Shown here in pieces: positions 24,344 through 33,794 of a stretch of DNA of 64,000 nt. Each line of letters begins with the position of its first letter. The stretch's first letter is position 1. Made by a program: the position numbers and the translations under genes. The notes beneath the pieces are model-generated. The model saw only the letters and a list, made by a program, of their open reading frames with translations. It made no database searches and was not told the origin of the DNA. The stretch spans positions 1-64,000 of the forward strand of contig CAJMRM010000010.1 in the NCBI GenBank assembly GCA_905215775.1, written 5' to 3'. The DNA is from an uncultured bacterium (lineage in GTDB: Bacteria > Bacillota > Clostridia > Lachnospirales > Lachnospiraceae).

Positions 24344-25483
24344 TTACACCGTCTGGTATTTTGCCACGTATACCTGGAAGCTGTCGGTGCCGTAAAGCTC
24401 CTTTCCTACGGAGATCGTCACGTTTTTATCGGTGATCACGTATTCCAGACGGGCGCCCTCCTGGACCACTGTATCCTGCATCAGCACACAGTTCTTTACC
24501 TTGGCGCCTCTGGCCACCTTTACGCCCCTGAAGAGAACACAGTTTTCCACCTCTCCCTCGATGACGCAGCCGTCGGCCACCAGCACGTTTTTGGCCTTGG
24601 CGCCATTGATGTACCGGGTGGGGTTGTCGTCACGGATCTTGGTGTGGATCTGGTTTCCGGAAAATAAGGCGTCCAGGTTTTCATCCTCCAGAAGCTTCAT
24701 ATTCTCGTCAAAATAGCTGCGCACATCACAAATCCTGGCGGCATAGCCCGTATATTCGTAGGCCATGATCTTCATTTTTCCCAGCTGGGTAGCCAGGATA
24801 TCCCGTTCAAAATATGTATAGCCGCGGACAAAGGCCGTATTGATCTCATTGATCAGCCGCTCCCGCTCCATCACATAAATGTTCATGGAGAAGTTCTGGA
24901 TCCCCTCCTCCCGGGAATTCATATAGATCTTTCTCACCTTGCTGCCTTCCAGGCCCAGGGTATAATAGAGATCTCTGACCACATCGGATTTTCTCGCGCT
25001 TTCCGGCAGCTTTTCCTTTTTGTAAACGATGGTCACATCGGCCCTGCTCTCCTTATGGGCATTTAAGAGCGCGTTGAAATCGAAGCTGGCGGCAATGTTG
25101 GTATCGGCCATGACCACATATTTTTCCTTCTGCTCCTTTAGGAACGGGAGGATGCTGGCCAGGGCCTCCACGCGGCCGTTATAGATCTTCATGTGCTTTT
25201 CCGCATAGGGAGGAACGATATTAAGGCCTCCGTTTTTCCGTACCAGATCCCACTCGCGGCCAGAGCCCAGATGATCCATCAGGGAATGGTAATTCTGACG
25301 CACGATAATGGAGATATTGTCGATCCCGCAGTTTACCATGCTGGACAGTAAAAAGTCCACCATCCGGTAACGGGCTGCAAAGGGGATCGAGGCCATGGAC
25401 CGCTCGGCCACCAGTTCCGGTACAAAGCTGTCATAACTGTTGGGGAAAAGGATTCCCAGAGCATCTACGTTGGAATTTACCAT
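24344..25483 (-). CDS. glgD: Glucose-1-phosphate adenylyltransferase subunit GlgD
   Basis: The second, GlgC-like subunit of ADP-glucose pyrophosphorylase in Firmicutes glycogen synthesis. The 379-residue protein has the nucleotidyltransferase fold and the C-terminal left-handed beta-helix (VLVADGCVIEGEVENCVLFRGV). The N-terminus lacks the GGxGxRL nucleotide-binding loop present in GlgC (here ALGILFPNSYDSFVPELVAER), which is diagnostic of GlgD. It probably regulates or stabilises GlgC. It starts inside the last codons of glgC (7-bp overlap), so the two are translated together. Confidence 0.96.
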   Translation of the reverse strand: MVNSNVDALGILFPNSYDSFVPELVAERSMASIPFAARYRMVDFLLSSMVNCGIDNISIIVRQNYHSLMDHLGSGREWDLVRKNGGLNIVPPYAEKHMKIYNGRVEALASILPFLKEQKEKYVVMADTNIAASFDFNALLNAHKESRADVTIVYKKEKLPESARKSDVVRDLYYTLGLEGSKVRKIYMNSREEGIQNFSMNIYVMERERLINEINTAFVRGYTYFERDILATQLGKMKIMAYEYTGYAARICDVRSYFDENMKLLEDENLDALFSGNQIHTKIRDDNPTRYINGAKAKNVLVADGCVIEGEVENCVLFRGVKVARGAKVKNCVLMQDTVVQEGARLEYVITDKNVTISVGKELYGTDSFQVYVAKYQTV

Positions 25484-26685
25484 TGTTCTTCACCGCCTTC
25501 TACATTTTTATTGACCATGGCACTGGGGCCCACGACAGCACCGTCTCCGATCACAATGCCGGAGCCGATGGTAGCAACGCCTTTTTCTCCGTCCTTCGGC
25601 ATGGCTCCCACCACAGCCTTCTTTCCGATATTCACATTTTCTGCCACGATACAGTGCTTCACCACAGCGCCGGCCTGGATCACAGAGCCGCCCATGATCA
25701 CAGCGTCCTCCACTTCCGCTCCGGCTTCTACCTTAACGCCTGAAAAAAGGATGGAGTGCTTCACATGGCCGTCCACACGGCAGCCGTCGGTGATCATAGA
25801 ATCCTCCACAAAGCCCTTATTTCCGATCTTATGACCCGTCATTCCGCTGTTGCGGCTGTAAATCTTCCAGTTTTCATCGAACAGGTCGATGCCGCTGTGC
25901 TCCGGATCCAGGACCTCCATATTGGCCTCCCAGAGAGAGGAAATGGTTCCCACGTCCTTCCAGTAGCCGTCAAAATGGTAGGCATACATATTTCTGCCGT
26001 CCTTTAACAGATTGGGAATGATATTGTTGCCGAAATCGTTTTCAGAATTGGGATCTGCCTCGTCCTCGATCAGATATTTCTTCAGAACGTCCCAGTTAAA
26101 GATATAGATCCCCATGGATGCCAGATTGGATTTGGGATTTTTGGGTTTCTCCTGGAATTCCGTGATCTTGTCGTTCTCATCGGCCACCATCAGCCCGAAC
26201 CGGGATGCCTCCTCCCACGGAACCTCCATAACTGCCACACTGAACTCCGCATTCTTTTCCTTGTGGAACCGAAGGAAGTCGCTGTAATCCTGTTTGCAGA
26301 TCTGGTCTCCGGAAAGGATGATCACGTACTGGGGATCATATCGTTCAATGAATGGGATATTCTGGTAGATCGCGTTGGCCGTTCCCTTGTACCAGTCGGA
26401 ACCGGAGGCCTTCTGATAGGGCGGCAGCACATGGACGCCCCCGTAAAGACGGTCCAGATCCCAGGGCTGCCCGTTTCCGATGTACTCGTTTAACACCATG
26501 GGCTGGTACTGGGTCAGGATCCCCACCGTATCGATCCCGGAATTGACACAGTTCGACAGCGGAAAGTCAATGATCCTGTACTTTCCGCCAAAGGGAACTG
26601 CCGGTTTTGCCAGCTTCTGGGTCAGGGCATATAAACGGGAGCCCTGGCCTCCGGCAAGCAGCATTGCAATCATTTCTTTTGCCAT
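25477..26685 (-). CDS. glgC: Glucose-1-phosphate adenylyltransferase, catalytic subunit GlgC
   Basis: GlgC makes ADP-glucose from ATP and glucose-1-phosphate, the committed step of glycogen synthesis. The 402-residue protein has the intact nucleotide loop LLAGGQGSRLYALTQKLAKPA, the KYRIIDFPLSNCVNSG segment, the sugar-phosphate site (EFQEKPKNP) and a hexapeptide beta-helix C-terminus. The ribosome site GGGGGAAAG lies before the ATG. No glgA, glgP or glgB gene is nearby, so the rest of the pathway must lie elsewhere. Confidence 0.97.
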   Translation of the reverse strand: MAKEMIAMLLAGGQGSRLYALTQKLAKPAVPFGGKYRIIDFPLSNCVNSGIDTVGILTQYQPMVLNEYIGNGQPWDLDRLYGGVHVLPPYQKASGSDWYKGTANAIYQNIPFIERYDPQYVIILSGDQICKQDYSDFLRFHKEKNAEFSVAVMEVPWEEASRFGLMVADENDKITEFQEKPKNPKSNLASMGIYIFNWDVLKKYLIEDEADPNSENDFGNNIIPNLLKDGRNMYAYHFDGYWKDVGTISSLWEANMEVLDPEHSGIDLFDENWKIYSRNSGMTGHKIGNKGFVEDSMITDGCRVDGHVKHSILFSGVKVEAGAEVEDAVIMGGSVIQAGAVVKHCIVAENVNIGKKAVVGAMPKDGEKGVATIGSGIVIGDGAVVGPSAMVNKNVEGGEEQW

Positions 26686-26716
26686 AAGTCTTTCCCCCTG
26701 AAAAAATAAAAAATCT

Positions 26717-26745
26717 CATATATAAATTTTAACATAAAAATGCAA
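26717..26745 (-). promoter_or_regulatory. Possible promoter of glgC-glgD
   Basis: On the minus strand TTGCAT (26740-26745) and TATATG (26717-26722) are 17 bp apart in an AT-rich gap. A TTAAAAT just upstream is an alternative -10. The call is weak. Confidence 0.4.
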
Positions 26746-26820
26746 AAACTGATAGTCTTTTGGCATATTATTTCATTTTTTTATGGTTGATTTCCAGCAA
26801 AACATTCCCGTCTTCTTCAA

Positions 26821-27945
26821 TTATTGCAAAAATTCCGCCATTACATAGTTGCTCACATCCATGCCGTAATCCGTCAGCCGGAATCTTCCGTCCGAAAGGA
26901 CAGCGGCTCCCTCCCGGACCAGCCTTTCCATCAGCCCCGGATAAACATCCTGGGCCCGTTCCCCAAACCGCTCCTCAAATTCCCCCAGGGAAACTCCCCT
27001 GACCAGTCTGAGGCCCACGTAAAAAAATTCCTCCTCCATGTCCTTTTTCGTCAGAAGCTCCTGGTCCAGCCGTTTCCCCGGCTTCTCCTCCAGGTAAGCT
27101 TTCAGCTCTCTTTCATTGCAGAATCTGCTGCCATCCAGATACGACGAGGCGCCCAGTCCCAGCCCAAGGTAGGGAACCCCTGTCCAGTATCCGAGATTAT
27201 GCCGGCATTCCCTTCCGGGCCGGGCATAATTGGAGATCTCATACCGTTCATAGCCCCGGTCCCTTAAAAACTCCCGGGTCCTGTGATACATCTCCCGTTC
27301 TGCATCCTCATCCGGAAGAATCCCGTCTCCCCGGCCCTCTCCATACGCTTCAAAAAAAGGCGTGCCTTCCTCCAGGATCAGGCTGTATGCGGAAATATGC
27401 TCCGGCCCCAGATCCGCTGTTTTTTTCAGCGTATCCATCCAGCTTTGCACCGTCTGTCCCGGCAGGGCGGACATGAGATCCACATTGATGTTGGAAAAGC
27501 CGGCGTCCCGGGCCAGACGGAAGCCTTCCAGGAACTCCTCCCAGGTATGGATCCGTCCCAGGGCCTTTAATTCCCTGTTGTCCGCCGACTGGAGGCCGAA
27601 GCTCAGCCGGTTGATCCCGGACTCCCGGTAGATCCGGAGCTTTTCCCTGTCCACAGTCCCTGGATTGGCCTCCATGGAGATCTCAGCCGTTTCTTCTATA
27701 TTAAAAGAGCCCCGCAGACAGCCGAAGAGCTCCTTCATCCACCGGGCCTTTATAACAGACGGAGTGCCGCCTCCCACGAACACCGATGAAACCGGGATCT
27801 CATGAAAGCCGGCACTGACCGTCCTTATCTCTTCCATCAGCTTTTCCACATACCGCCGCTGGACCTCCTCTCCCTGGGGAAAGGAAAGGAAATCGCAGTA
27901 GGCGCATTTTCTTACGCAGAACGGAATGTGTACATATAATTCCAT
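26821..27945 (-). CDS. hemW: Radical SAM heme chaperone HemW
   Basis: HemW (formerly HemN-like, YqeR) is a radical SAM protein that hands heme to acceptor proteins. It is not a coproporphyrinogen oxidase. The N-terminus has the CxxxCxxC cluster motif in HIPFCVRKCAYCDF, followed by FVGGGTPS and the E-rich SAM-binding strand MEANPGT. The 374-residue length and C-terminal HemW domain fit. The gene follows lepA in B. subtilis, and does so here with a NUDIX gene inserted (15-bp gap). The start, 11 bases after GAGGA, is well supported. Confidence 0.93.
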   Translation of the reverse strand: MELYVHIPFCVRKCAYCDFLSFPQGEEVQRRYVEKLMEEIRTVSAGFHEIPVSSVFVGGGTPSVIKARWMKELFGCLRGSFNIEETAEISMEANPGTVDREKLRIYRESGINRLSFGLQSADNRELKALGRIHTWEEFLEGFRLARDAGFSNINVDLMSALPGQTVQSWMDTLKKTADLGPEHISAYSLILEEGTPFFEAYGEGRGDGILPDEDAEREMYHRTREFLRDRGYERYEISNYARPGRECRHNLGYWTGVPYLGLGLGASSYLDGSRFCNERELKAYLEEKPGKRLDQELLTKKDMEEEFFYVGLRLVRGVSLGEFEERFGERAQDVYPGLMERLVREGAAVLSDGRFRLTDYGMDVSNYVMAEFLQ

Positions 27946-27960
27946 CGCTTTGCCATCCTC

Positions 27961-29025
27961 CTAATCCGCTTCCGGACCTGTCCCAGGAGTCCCACCGGAC
28001 GCTTCTGCATGCTCCAAAAGCCATTTCTTCAAAAGCCGCAGCTCCTCTTCCTCCAGGCAGAAGCCTTCCGCCTGTGTCTTTGCTGCCCGGAGGGCATCCT
28101 CCAGATCCATCCACCGGACGGACTCCACCTCGGAGGTCTGTAAGACCAGATGCTCTGCCTCCACCGGCTTCCTGTACACATAGACCGCTGCCTTTTCATG
28201 GTTCGTGAAGGGCTCTCCGGGAATTCCTCCCTCATACCGGCTTTCAAAAAAGCCGGCCAATTCCAGCTCCTCCTCCGAAGCCCGGATCCCCAGCTCCTCC
28301 TTGAGCTCCCGTCTGGCCGACTGGAGATATCCGTCGCCCGCCGGGATATGGCCGGCGCTGGAAATATCAAAGCAGCCCGCAAAGACATCCGTTTTCCTGC
28401 TGCTGTTCCGCTTCTGAAGCAGGACCTCATGGCCGCCGTCCGCTTTCGTCCGGACTACCCACACATGGCTGGTCCTGTGATAATCTCCCCGCTCATGGAC
28501 CATGGACCGCTCCCGCACCAGGCCCGAGGGCTCTCCGCTTTCGTCCAGCACGTCCAGAAGCTCCATGGGTACGCCGTTTAAGACCGCCTCTGAAAGCCGG
28601 TTTCCGTAATAGTGGAGCTTCAAAGAAAAGAACGGCTCTCCTTTCTCCATGAGCCTGAAAAAGATCCGGTCTCCCTCCCACAGGTTTAAATGGTCGATCT
28701 CCTCCTTGGGGATCCACTCCAGAGTCCCTTCATCGCAGGGGACCGGCTGACCTGTGAAGCCGTCGGCCGTATAGAGGAACATGTACTCTGCCTCCTCCTG
28801 GTTAAATAGGAAGGTCACGATCCCTCTCAGCCGGTAACTGGTAAGAAGGAAGCCCGTTTCCTCCAGGGCTTCCCTCAGCACACAGTCCTCCGGGCTCTCG
28901 CCGGATTCAAATTTCCCGCCGATGCCGATCCACTTATCTTTATTTACATCATTTTTCTTCACGATCCGATGCAGCATCAGATATTTTCCGTCCTGCTCCA
29001 GATAACACAATGTGGTCAGACGCAT
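27961..29025 (-). CDS. Fusion protein with two NUDIX hydrolase domains
   Basis: A 354-residue protein with two complete NUDIX modules. The N-terminal one (about residues 1-150) resembles MutT-type 8-oxo-dGTP diphosphatases: NUDIX box from G37 to G58 (GKFESGE...REALEETG). The C-terminal one (about 170-335) resembles the Idi/YfcD branch: box from G225 to G246, GHIPAGD...RELKEELG, with Asp in place of the first conserved Glu. Both metal-binding RExxEE cores are intact. NUDIX enzymes hydrolyse nucleoside diphosphates linked to other groups. Substrates are unknown. It lies 2 bp after lepA and 15 bp before hemW. Confidence 0.92.
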   Translation of the reverse strand: MRLTTLCYLEQDGKYLMLHRIVKKNDVNKDKWIGIGGKFESGESPEDCVLREALEETGFLLTSYRLRGIVTFLFNQEEAEYMFLYTADGFTGQPVPCDEGTLEWIPKEEIDHLNLWEGDRIFFRLMEKGEPFFSLKLHYYGNRLSEAVLNGVPMELLDVLDESGEPSGLVRERSMVHERGDYHRTSHVWVVRTKADGGHEVLLQKRNSSRKTDVFAGCFDISSAGHIPAGDGYLQSARRELKEELGIRASEEELELAGFFESRYEGGIPGEPFTNHEKAAVYVYRKPVEAEHLVLQTSEVESVRWMDLEDALRAAKTQAEGFCLEEEELRLLKKWLLEHAEASGGTPGTGPEAD

Positions 29026-29027
29026 GT

Positions 29028-30842
29028 TTACTCCTCATCCAGCTTCAGTACGCTCATAAAGGCCTTCTGCGGGATCTCCACATTGCCCACCTGGCGCATC
29101 CGCTTCTTTCCTTCCTTCTGCTTTTCCAAAAGCTTCTTCTTACGGGAAATATCACCGCCGTAGCACTTGGCCAGAACGTCCTTGCGCACAGCCTTTACGG
29201 TCTCCCTGGCAATGATCTTTCCGCCCACAGCCGCCTGGATCGGGATCTCAAACAGGTGTCTGGGGATCTCGTCCTTCAGCTTCTCGCACATTTTCCTGCC
29301 CCTCTCATAGGCAGAGCCCTCAAATACGATAAAGGACAGGGCGTCCACCTCTTCCCGGTTGATGAGGATGTCCAGCTTCACCAGCTCCGACCGCTCATAG
29401 CCCTTTAACTCATAGTCAAAGGAAGCGTAGCCTCTGGATCTGGATTTTAAGGCGTCAAAAAAGTCGTAAATGATCTCATTGAGGGGAAGCTCATATTTAA
29501 GGAGCGCTCTGGTGGATTCAATATATTCCATGCCCAGGTATACGCCGCGGCGCTCCTGGCAGAGCTGCATGATGGCGCCCACAAATTCCGTAGTCACCAT
29601 CACCTCGGCGGTGACGACGGGCTCCTCCATATATTCGATCTCCGAGGGATCCGGCATATTGGTGGGGTTGGTCAGATCAATGACCTCTCCGCTGGTCTTG
29701 TGGATCCGGTACACAACGCTGGGGGCCGTGGTCACCAGGTCCAGATTGTATTCCCGTTCCAGCCGCTCCTGGATGATCTCCAGGTGAAGCAGGCCTAAAA
29801 AGCCGCAGCGGAAGCCAAATCCCAGGGCCACTGAGGTTTCCGGCTCAAAAAACAGGGACGCGTCGTTTAGCTGGAGCTTTTCCAGGGCATCCCGCAGCTC
29901 CGGATACTTGGCCCCATCGGCCGGATACAGGCCGCAGTAAACCATGGGTGTCACCTTTTTATAGCCCGGAAGGGGAGACTTACAGGGGTTGGACCGGTCG
30001 GTGATGGTATCGCCCACCCGGGTATCTCGGACGTTTTTAATGCTGGCGGTAATATAGCCAACCATACCGGCAGACAGCTCCTCGCAGGGGAAGAACTGGC
30101 CCGCGCCGAAGTATCCCACCTCCACCACGTCGTAGGAGGCGCCGGTGGCCATCATCTTAATGGGCGTGCCCCGTTTTACGGTTCCCTCCTTGATCCGGCA
30201 GAAAACGATGACTCCCCGGTAGGAATCATAAATGGAGTCAAAGATCAGCGCCTGTAAGGGGGCGCCGGGATCTCCCTCCGGGGCCGGGATCTTTTCCACA
30301 ATGGCCTCCAGCACGTCCTCCACGTTTAAGCCGTTCTTGGCAGAGATCCTGGGAGCATCGTGGGCCTCCAGGCCGATCACATCCTCGATCTCCTCTGCCA
30401 CCCGGTCGGGATCGGCGCTGGGAAGGTCGATCTTGTTGATCACCGGGAACACGTCCAGGTCATGGTCCAGGGCCAGATACACATTGGCCAGCGTCTGGGC
30501 CTCGATGCCCTGGGCCGCATCCACCACCAGGATGGCGCCGTCGCAGGCGGCCAGGCTCCGGGACACCTCGTAGTTAAAGTCCACGTGTCCGGGAGTGTCA
30601 ATAAGGTTAAAAATGTATTCTTCTCCGTTTTTCGCTTTATATACCGTCCGCACGGCCTGGGACTTAATGGTGATGCCCCTCTCTCTCTCCAGATCCATAT
30701 TGTCCAGGATCTGGGCCTGCATCTCTCTGCTTGTCAGCAGTCCTGTCATTTCGATGATCCTGTCCGCCAGCGTTGACTTGCCGTGGTCAATATGGGCAAT
30801 GATGCAAAAGTTTCTGATTCTGCTCTGATCGACAGCCGTCAT
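29028..30842 (-). CDS. lepA: Elongation factor 4 (LepA)
   Basis: LepA is a ribosome-bound translational GTPase implicated in back-translocation and in 30S assembly. The 604-residue protein has G1 AHIDHGKSTL, G2/G3 DTPGHVDFNYEV, G4 NKIDLPSADP, the EF-G-like domains II, III and V, and the LepA-specific C-terminal domain (REVDALSFIVFE, GGKIIARETVKAVRKDVLAKCYGGDISRK). AGAGGA precedes the ATG. First gene of the lepA-NUDIX-hemW operon. Confidence 0.99.
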   Translation of the reverse strand: MTAVDQSRIRNFCIIAHIDHGKSTLADRIIEMTGLLTSREMQAQILDNMDLERERGITIKSQAVRTVYKAKNGEEYIFNLIDTPGHVDFNYEVSRSLAACDGAILVVDAAQGIEAQTLANVYLALDHDLDVFPVINKIDLPSADPDRVAEEIEDVIGLEAHDAPRISAKNGLNVEDVLEAIVEKIPAPEGDPGAPLQALIFDSIYDSYRGVIVFCRIKEGTVKRGTPIKMMATGASYDVVEVGYFGAGQFFPCEELSAGMVGYITASIKNVRDTRVGDTITDRSNPCKSPLPGYKKVTPMVYCGLYPADGAKYPELRDALEKLQLNDASLFFEPETSVALGFGFRCGFLGLLHLEIIQERLEREYNLDLVTTAPSVVYRIHKTSGEVIDLTNPTNMPDPSEIEYMEEPVVTAEVMVTTEFVGAIMQLCQERRGVYLGMEYIESTRALLKYELPLNEIIYDFFDALKSRSRGYASFDYELKGYERSELVKLDILINREEVDALSFIVFEGSAYERGRKMCEKLKDEIPRHLFEIPIQAAVGGKIIARETVKAVRKDVLAKCYGGDISRKKKLLEKQKEGKKRMRQVGNVEIPQKAFMSVLKLDEE

Positions 30843-30875
30843 TTATGTTCCTCTTTTCTAAAATTTCTTACGCCA

Positions 30876-30904
30876 AATATACCATTTTTTCCGCTTCCGC
30901 GCAA
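30876..30904 (-). promoter_or_regulatory. Sigma-A-type promoter of the lepA operon
   Basis: On the minus strand TTGCGC (30899-30904) and TATATT (30876-30881) are 17 bp apart. It is about 34 bp before the ATG. Confidence 0.55.
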
Positions 30905-31014
30905 GGGTTTCCGCAGGATCCAGCCGTCCTGGGACAGCTCCGGACCGGCAGCCGTCCCGGCTCCTCCCGGCTTTTCCGTCCCGCCCCAGCCATTAAAATA
31001 GACAGAATATTTAT

Positions 31015-31043
31015 TTGACATTCTTCTTACTTGGTTTTATCAT
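31015..31043 (+). promoter_or_regulatory. Sigma-A-type promoter of the MATE transporter gene
   Basis: TTGACA (31015-31020) and TATCAT (31038-31043) are 17 bp apart, about 44 bp before the ATG. Confidence 0.75.
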
Positions 31044-31086
31044 AATAGTAAGATATCTTCATTTATTCTATACGAGGAGGATCGTC

Positions 31087-32442
31087 ATGCATCCGAAAAA
31101 ACTATCGTCCAAAAGCATGGACATGACCACCGGCTCCACCTGGAAGCTCCTGCTCTCCTTTGCCGTTCCGCTTCTCATCGGCAATCTGTTCCAGCAGCTT
31201 TACAATACCGTGGACAGCCTGGTGGTAGGCAACTTTGTAGGAACGGAGGCTCTGGCAGCCGTGGGCTCCACCACCAGCATCATCAACACCATGGTCATGT
31301 TCTTCAATGGAACCTCCATCGGTGCCAGCGTCATCATCAGCCGCCACTATGGGGCCCACGATGACAAGAAGCTCCATCTGGCTGTGGAGACCACCATCAT
31401 GGTCACCTTCCTGGCCAGCATCCTGTTTACGGCCCTGGGGATCTTCATGGCCCCCTTCATGCTCCGGTTCATGTCCACGCCGGACGACGTTCTGGAATCG
31501 GCCTCCGTCTATCTGCGGATCTATTTTTCCGGTATCTCGGGCCTTCTCGTCTATAATATGGGAAGCGCCGTGCTCCGTGCTGTGGGCGATACGAAGCGGC
31601 CCCTTCTGTTCCTCTGTTTTTCCAGTATCCTCAACACTGTGCTGGACCTGGTATTCGTCATCGTATTCCATCTGGGCATTGCCGGCGTGGCCTACGCCAC
31701 CATCATTTCCCAGTTCCTTTCGGCGGCCCTGGTTCTGGCGGTACTGACCATGGATGACGGCAGCTATCATCTGGTGTGGAGGGACCTGTCTGTGGATAAA
31801 AAAACGCTGAAGCAGATCCTCTCCATCGGCCTGCCGGCCGGCTTCCAGCAGTCCCTCACCAGCTTTTCCAATGTATACGTCCAGTCCTATATCAACTACT
31901 TCGGCTCTGCCTGCATGGCCGGATGGAGCTGCTACACGAAGATCGACCAGTTCATCTTCCTTCCGCTCCAGAGCATGAACCAGGCGGCCACCACCTTTGT
32001 CAGCCAGAATATCGGGGCCAGGAACATTCCCCGGGCCAAGCGCGGCTCCCTGACAGCCTTTTATATGTCCACAGCCATTACCATCGCCATGGCCTCGGTC
32101 CTCTGGATCACGGCCGAACAGTTTGTGGCCCTGTTCAACCAGGACCCGGAGGTGATCCGCTATGGAACCCTGTTCATCCATACCAACTGCACCCTGACCT
32201 TCACCTGCTGCGCCACCCAGATCTTTTCCGGATCCCTCCGGGGTGCCGGGGATTCCAGGACTCCCATGTTCATCATGCTGTTTTCCTATGTGCTGTTCCG
32301 GCAGATCTATCTGTTCGTCATCACGCAGTTTATCAACACTCCGGCCGTGGTGGGCTTCGGCTATCCGGTGGGCTGGATGATGTGTTCCCTTCTCACCGCC
32401 CTCTTTTACTTCTTCGGCGGCTGGGAAAAACGGATCCGCTGA
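31087..32442 (+). CDS. MATE-family multidrug/cation antiporter
   Basis: A 451-residue protein with about twelve membrane helices in two homologous halves. The typical N-terminal motif FAVPLLIGNLFQQLYNTVDSLVVGNFVG matches the Firmicutes DinF-like/NorM-like MATE branch. These use a Na+ or H+ gradient to export drugs or metabolites; the substrate is unknown. I start at ATG 31087, five bases after GAGGAGG. An upstream in-frame start would put the -35 box inside the gene. Its end is only 13 bp from the convergent spoIIP end, with no terminator hairpin. Confidence 0.92.
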   Translation: MHPKKLSSKSMDMTTGSTWKLLLSFAVPLLIGNLFQQLYNTVDSLVVGNFVGTEALAAVGSTTSIINTMVMFFNGTSIGASVIISRHYGAHDDKKLHLAVETTIMVTFLASILFTALGIFMAPFMLRFMSTPDDVLESASVYLRIYFSGISGLLVYNMGSAVLRAVGDTKRPLLFLCFSSILNTVLDLVFVIVFHLGIAGVAYATIISQFLSAALVLAVLTMDDGSYHLVWRDLSVDKKTLKQILSIGLPAGFQQSLTSFSNVYVQSYINYFGSACMAGWSCYTKIDQFIFLPLQSMNQAATTFVSQNIGARNIPRAKRGSLTAFYMSTAITIAMASVLWITAEQFVALFNQDPEVIRYGTLFIHTNCTLTFTCCATQIFSGSLRGAGDSRTPMFIMLFSYVLFRQIYLFVITQFINTPAVVGFGYPVGWMMCSLLTALFYFFGGWEKRIR

Positions 32443-32455
32443 TCCCGTTTCCAAT

Positions 32456-33721
32456 TCAATTTCCCCGGAGCACCCGGTCCAGGATATCCGCCAGGGGCTC
32501 CATTGCATTTCTCGCTTCTTCATATGTATTGGTCTGGGCGCCCACCTCAATGAGGGCTGTGCGCGCCCGGACGTGCTGGTTATACCGCAGTCCCTTGAGA
32601 TAGATCTTTCTCGTAAATCCCGGATACATTTCCGCAGCCTCCAGCTGCATCTGGAAGCTGAACGCCAGATTGGCCTCCCGGTTGGGATTGGGCAAATATT
32701 CGATGGGACCGTCCGGGGTCTGGGAGGTTCCGTTGAAAAACATGATCTTCGCCGTGGGCTTCCCGTTGATCTCCGTCACCAGGCGGGTGCCTTCTGCCAC
32801 CCCGTCCCGGTGGAGATCCAGTACCACCTCGATGGAAGGATATTTCTGCAGGATCCCCTGGATTCCCTCCAGGGCATATGTATAGGCCCGGCTCCGGTCC
32901 AGCTTCCCATCCCGGTAATCATAAACACTGTCGTCATGGATCACGGAATATCCCTTTTTTTCCAGAATCTCTGAAAGGTATACGCCCACGCCGGCGATGG
33001 AGGCCTCCGGATTTTCCGGAAAATCGGAAAAGGTTTCCTGGGAATGGGTATGGTAGACCAGGATCTGAGGCCCGCCGGAAGAGACCTGCGCCGCCCCGGC
33101 TTCCCTCCCGTTCCCCGGCTTTAGGGCAAGATCGGCTGCCAGGAACCGTTCTGCATTCATAAGCTCCCGGCCTGCCGTAGTGGTGGGATGGACGCTGTAA
33201 AAATTCTGCATCAGATAATCATAATCTGCCAGCTTTTCCATACGAAGCCCTATCCCCGGAAGCCGGCTTCCTGACGGCCCGGCCAGGGCCTGTGCAGCAC
33301 CGCCGGTCTGTCCTGCCTCAGAACCGGCGGTCTCCTCCGATTCCCCGCCCTCGCCTGTCTCCTGCCGCGTTTCTCCCTCTCCGGGCTCCGGATCCTCCCT
33401 CCGGGCCATCATCTTCTCATAGGCCGGATCCTCCGCCGCCAGCGGCTCCGGCTCCATGGATCTCAAATAAGAAAGCAGCACCGGCTCCAGCGCGGACAGA
33501 CCGCTTCTTCCGTTTCCGGCTCCGGCCGCCGGGATCCATTCGCCCATCGCCGTCCGGATCACGGAAAGCCCGTACCGGTCTCCGCATCGGGAAGCCGCCG
33601 TCCCCAGCCAGTCCCGGCTTCCCGCCGCCAGGAGCAGCGCAAAGAAAAGGACTGCTGCGGCTGCAAAAAACGGGCGGTCCGCCCGTATGGCCCGTTTGAT
33701 ATAATACCATCTGCGTCTCAT
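32456..33721 (-). CDS. spoIIP: Stage II sporulation protein P (SpoIIP), cell-wall amidase/endopeptidase
   Basis: SpoIIP works with SpoIID and SpoIIM to degrade septal peptidoglycan and drive engulfment. The 421-residue protein has one N-terminal membrane helix (about 17-36), a low-complexity acidic linker (about 90-150) and a C-terminal catalytic domain with the SpoIIP hallmarks: ILVYHTHSQETF, DLHRDGV, MFFNGT and the final ALIEVGAQTNTYEEA. It is 73 bp after gpr, in the gpr-spoIIP order also seen in B. subtilis. The linker composition is unlike the rest and may vary. Confidence 0.95.
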   Translation of the reverse strand: MRRRWYYIKRAIRADRPFFAAAAVLFFALLLAAGSRDWLGTAASRCGDRYGLSVIRTAMGEWIPAAGAGNGRSGLSALEPVLLSYLRSMEPEPLAAEDPAYEKMMARREDPEPGEGETRQETGEGGESEETAGSEAGQTGGAAQALAGPSGSRLPGIGLRMEKLADYDYLMQNFYSVHPTTTAGRELMNAERFLAADLALKPGNGREAGAAQVSSGGPQILVYHTHSQETFSDFPENPEASIAGVGVYLSEILEKKGYSVIHDDSVYDYRDGKLDRSRAYTYALEGIQGILQKYPSIEVVLDLHRDGVAEGTRLVTEINGKPTAKIMFFNGTSQTPDGPIEYLPNPNREANLAFSFQMQLEAAEMYPGFTRKIYLKGLRYNQHVRARTALIEVGAQTNTYEEARNAMEPLADILDRVLRGN

Positions 33722-33794
33722 GGCTGCCGCCCGTTTTTCCTTCTTTCTTTTATTCTATGTGGGACGCCCTTTCTTCATCACCGGAAAACCGCCT

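Noticed and set aside
26821..27945. Oxygen-independent coproporphyrinogen III oxidase (HemN)
   Set aside because: The frame has the HemW pattern (short N-terminus, HIPFCVRKCAYCDF cluster, lepA neighbour), and lacks the longer HemN N-terminal extension. I call it HemW.
31102..32550. Very long minus-strand frame (482 codons) opposite the MATE gene
   Set aside because: The translation is His/Gly/Asp-rich, as expected opposite a GC-rich membrane protein gene. The MATE frame has a promoter, ribosome site and family motifs.
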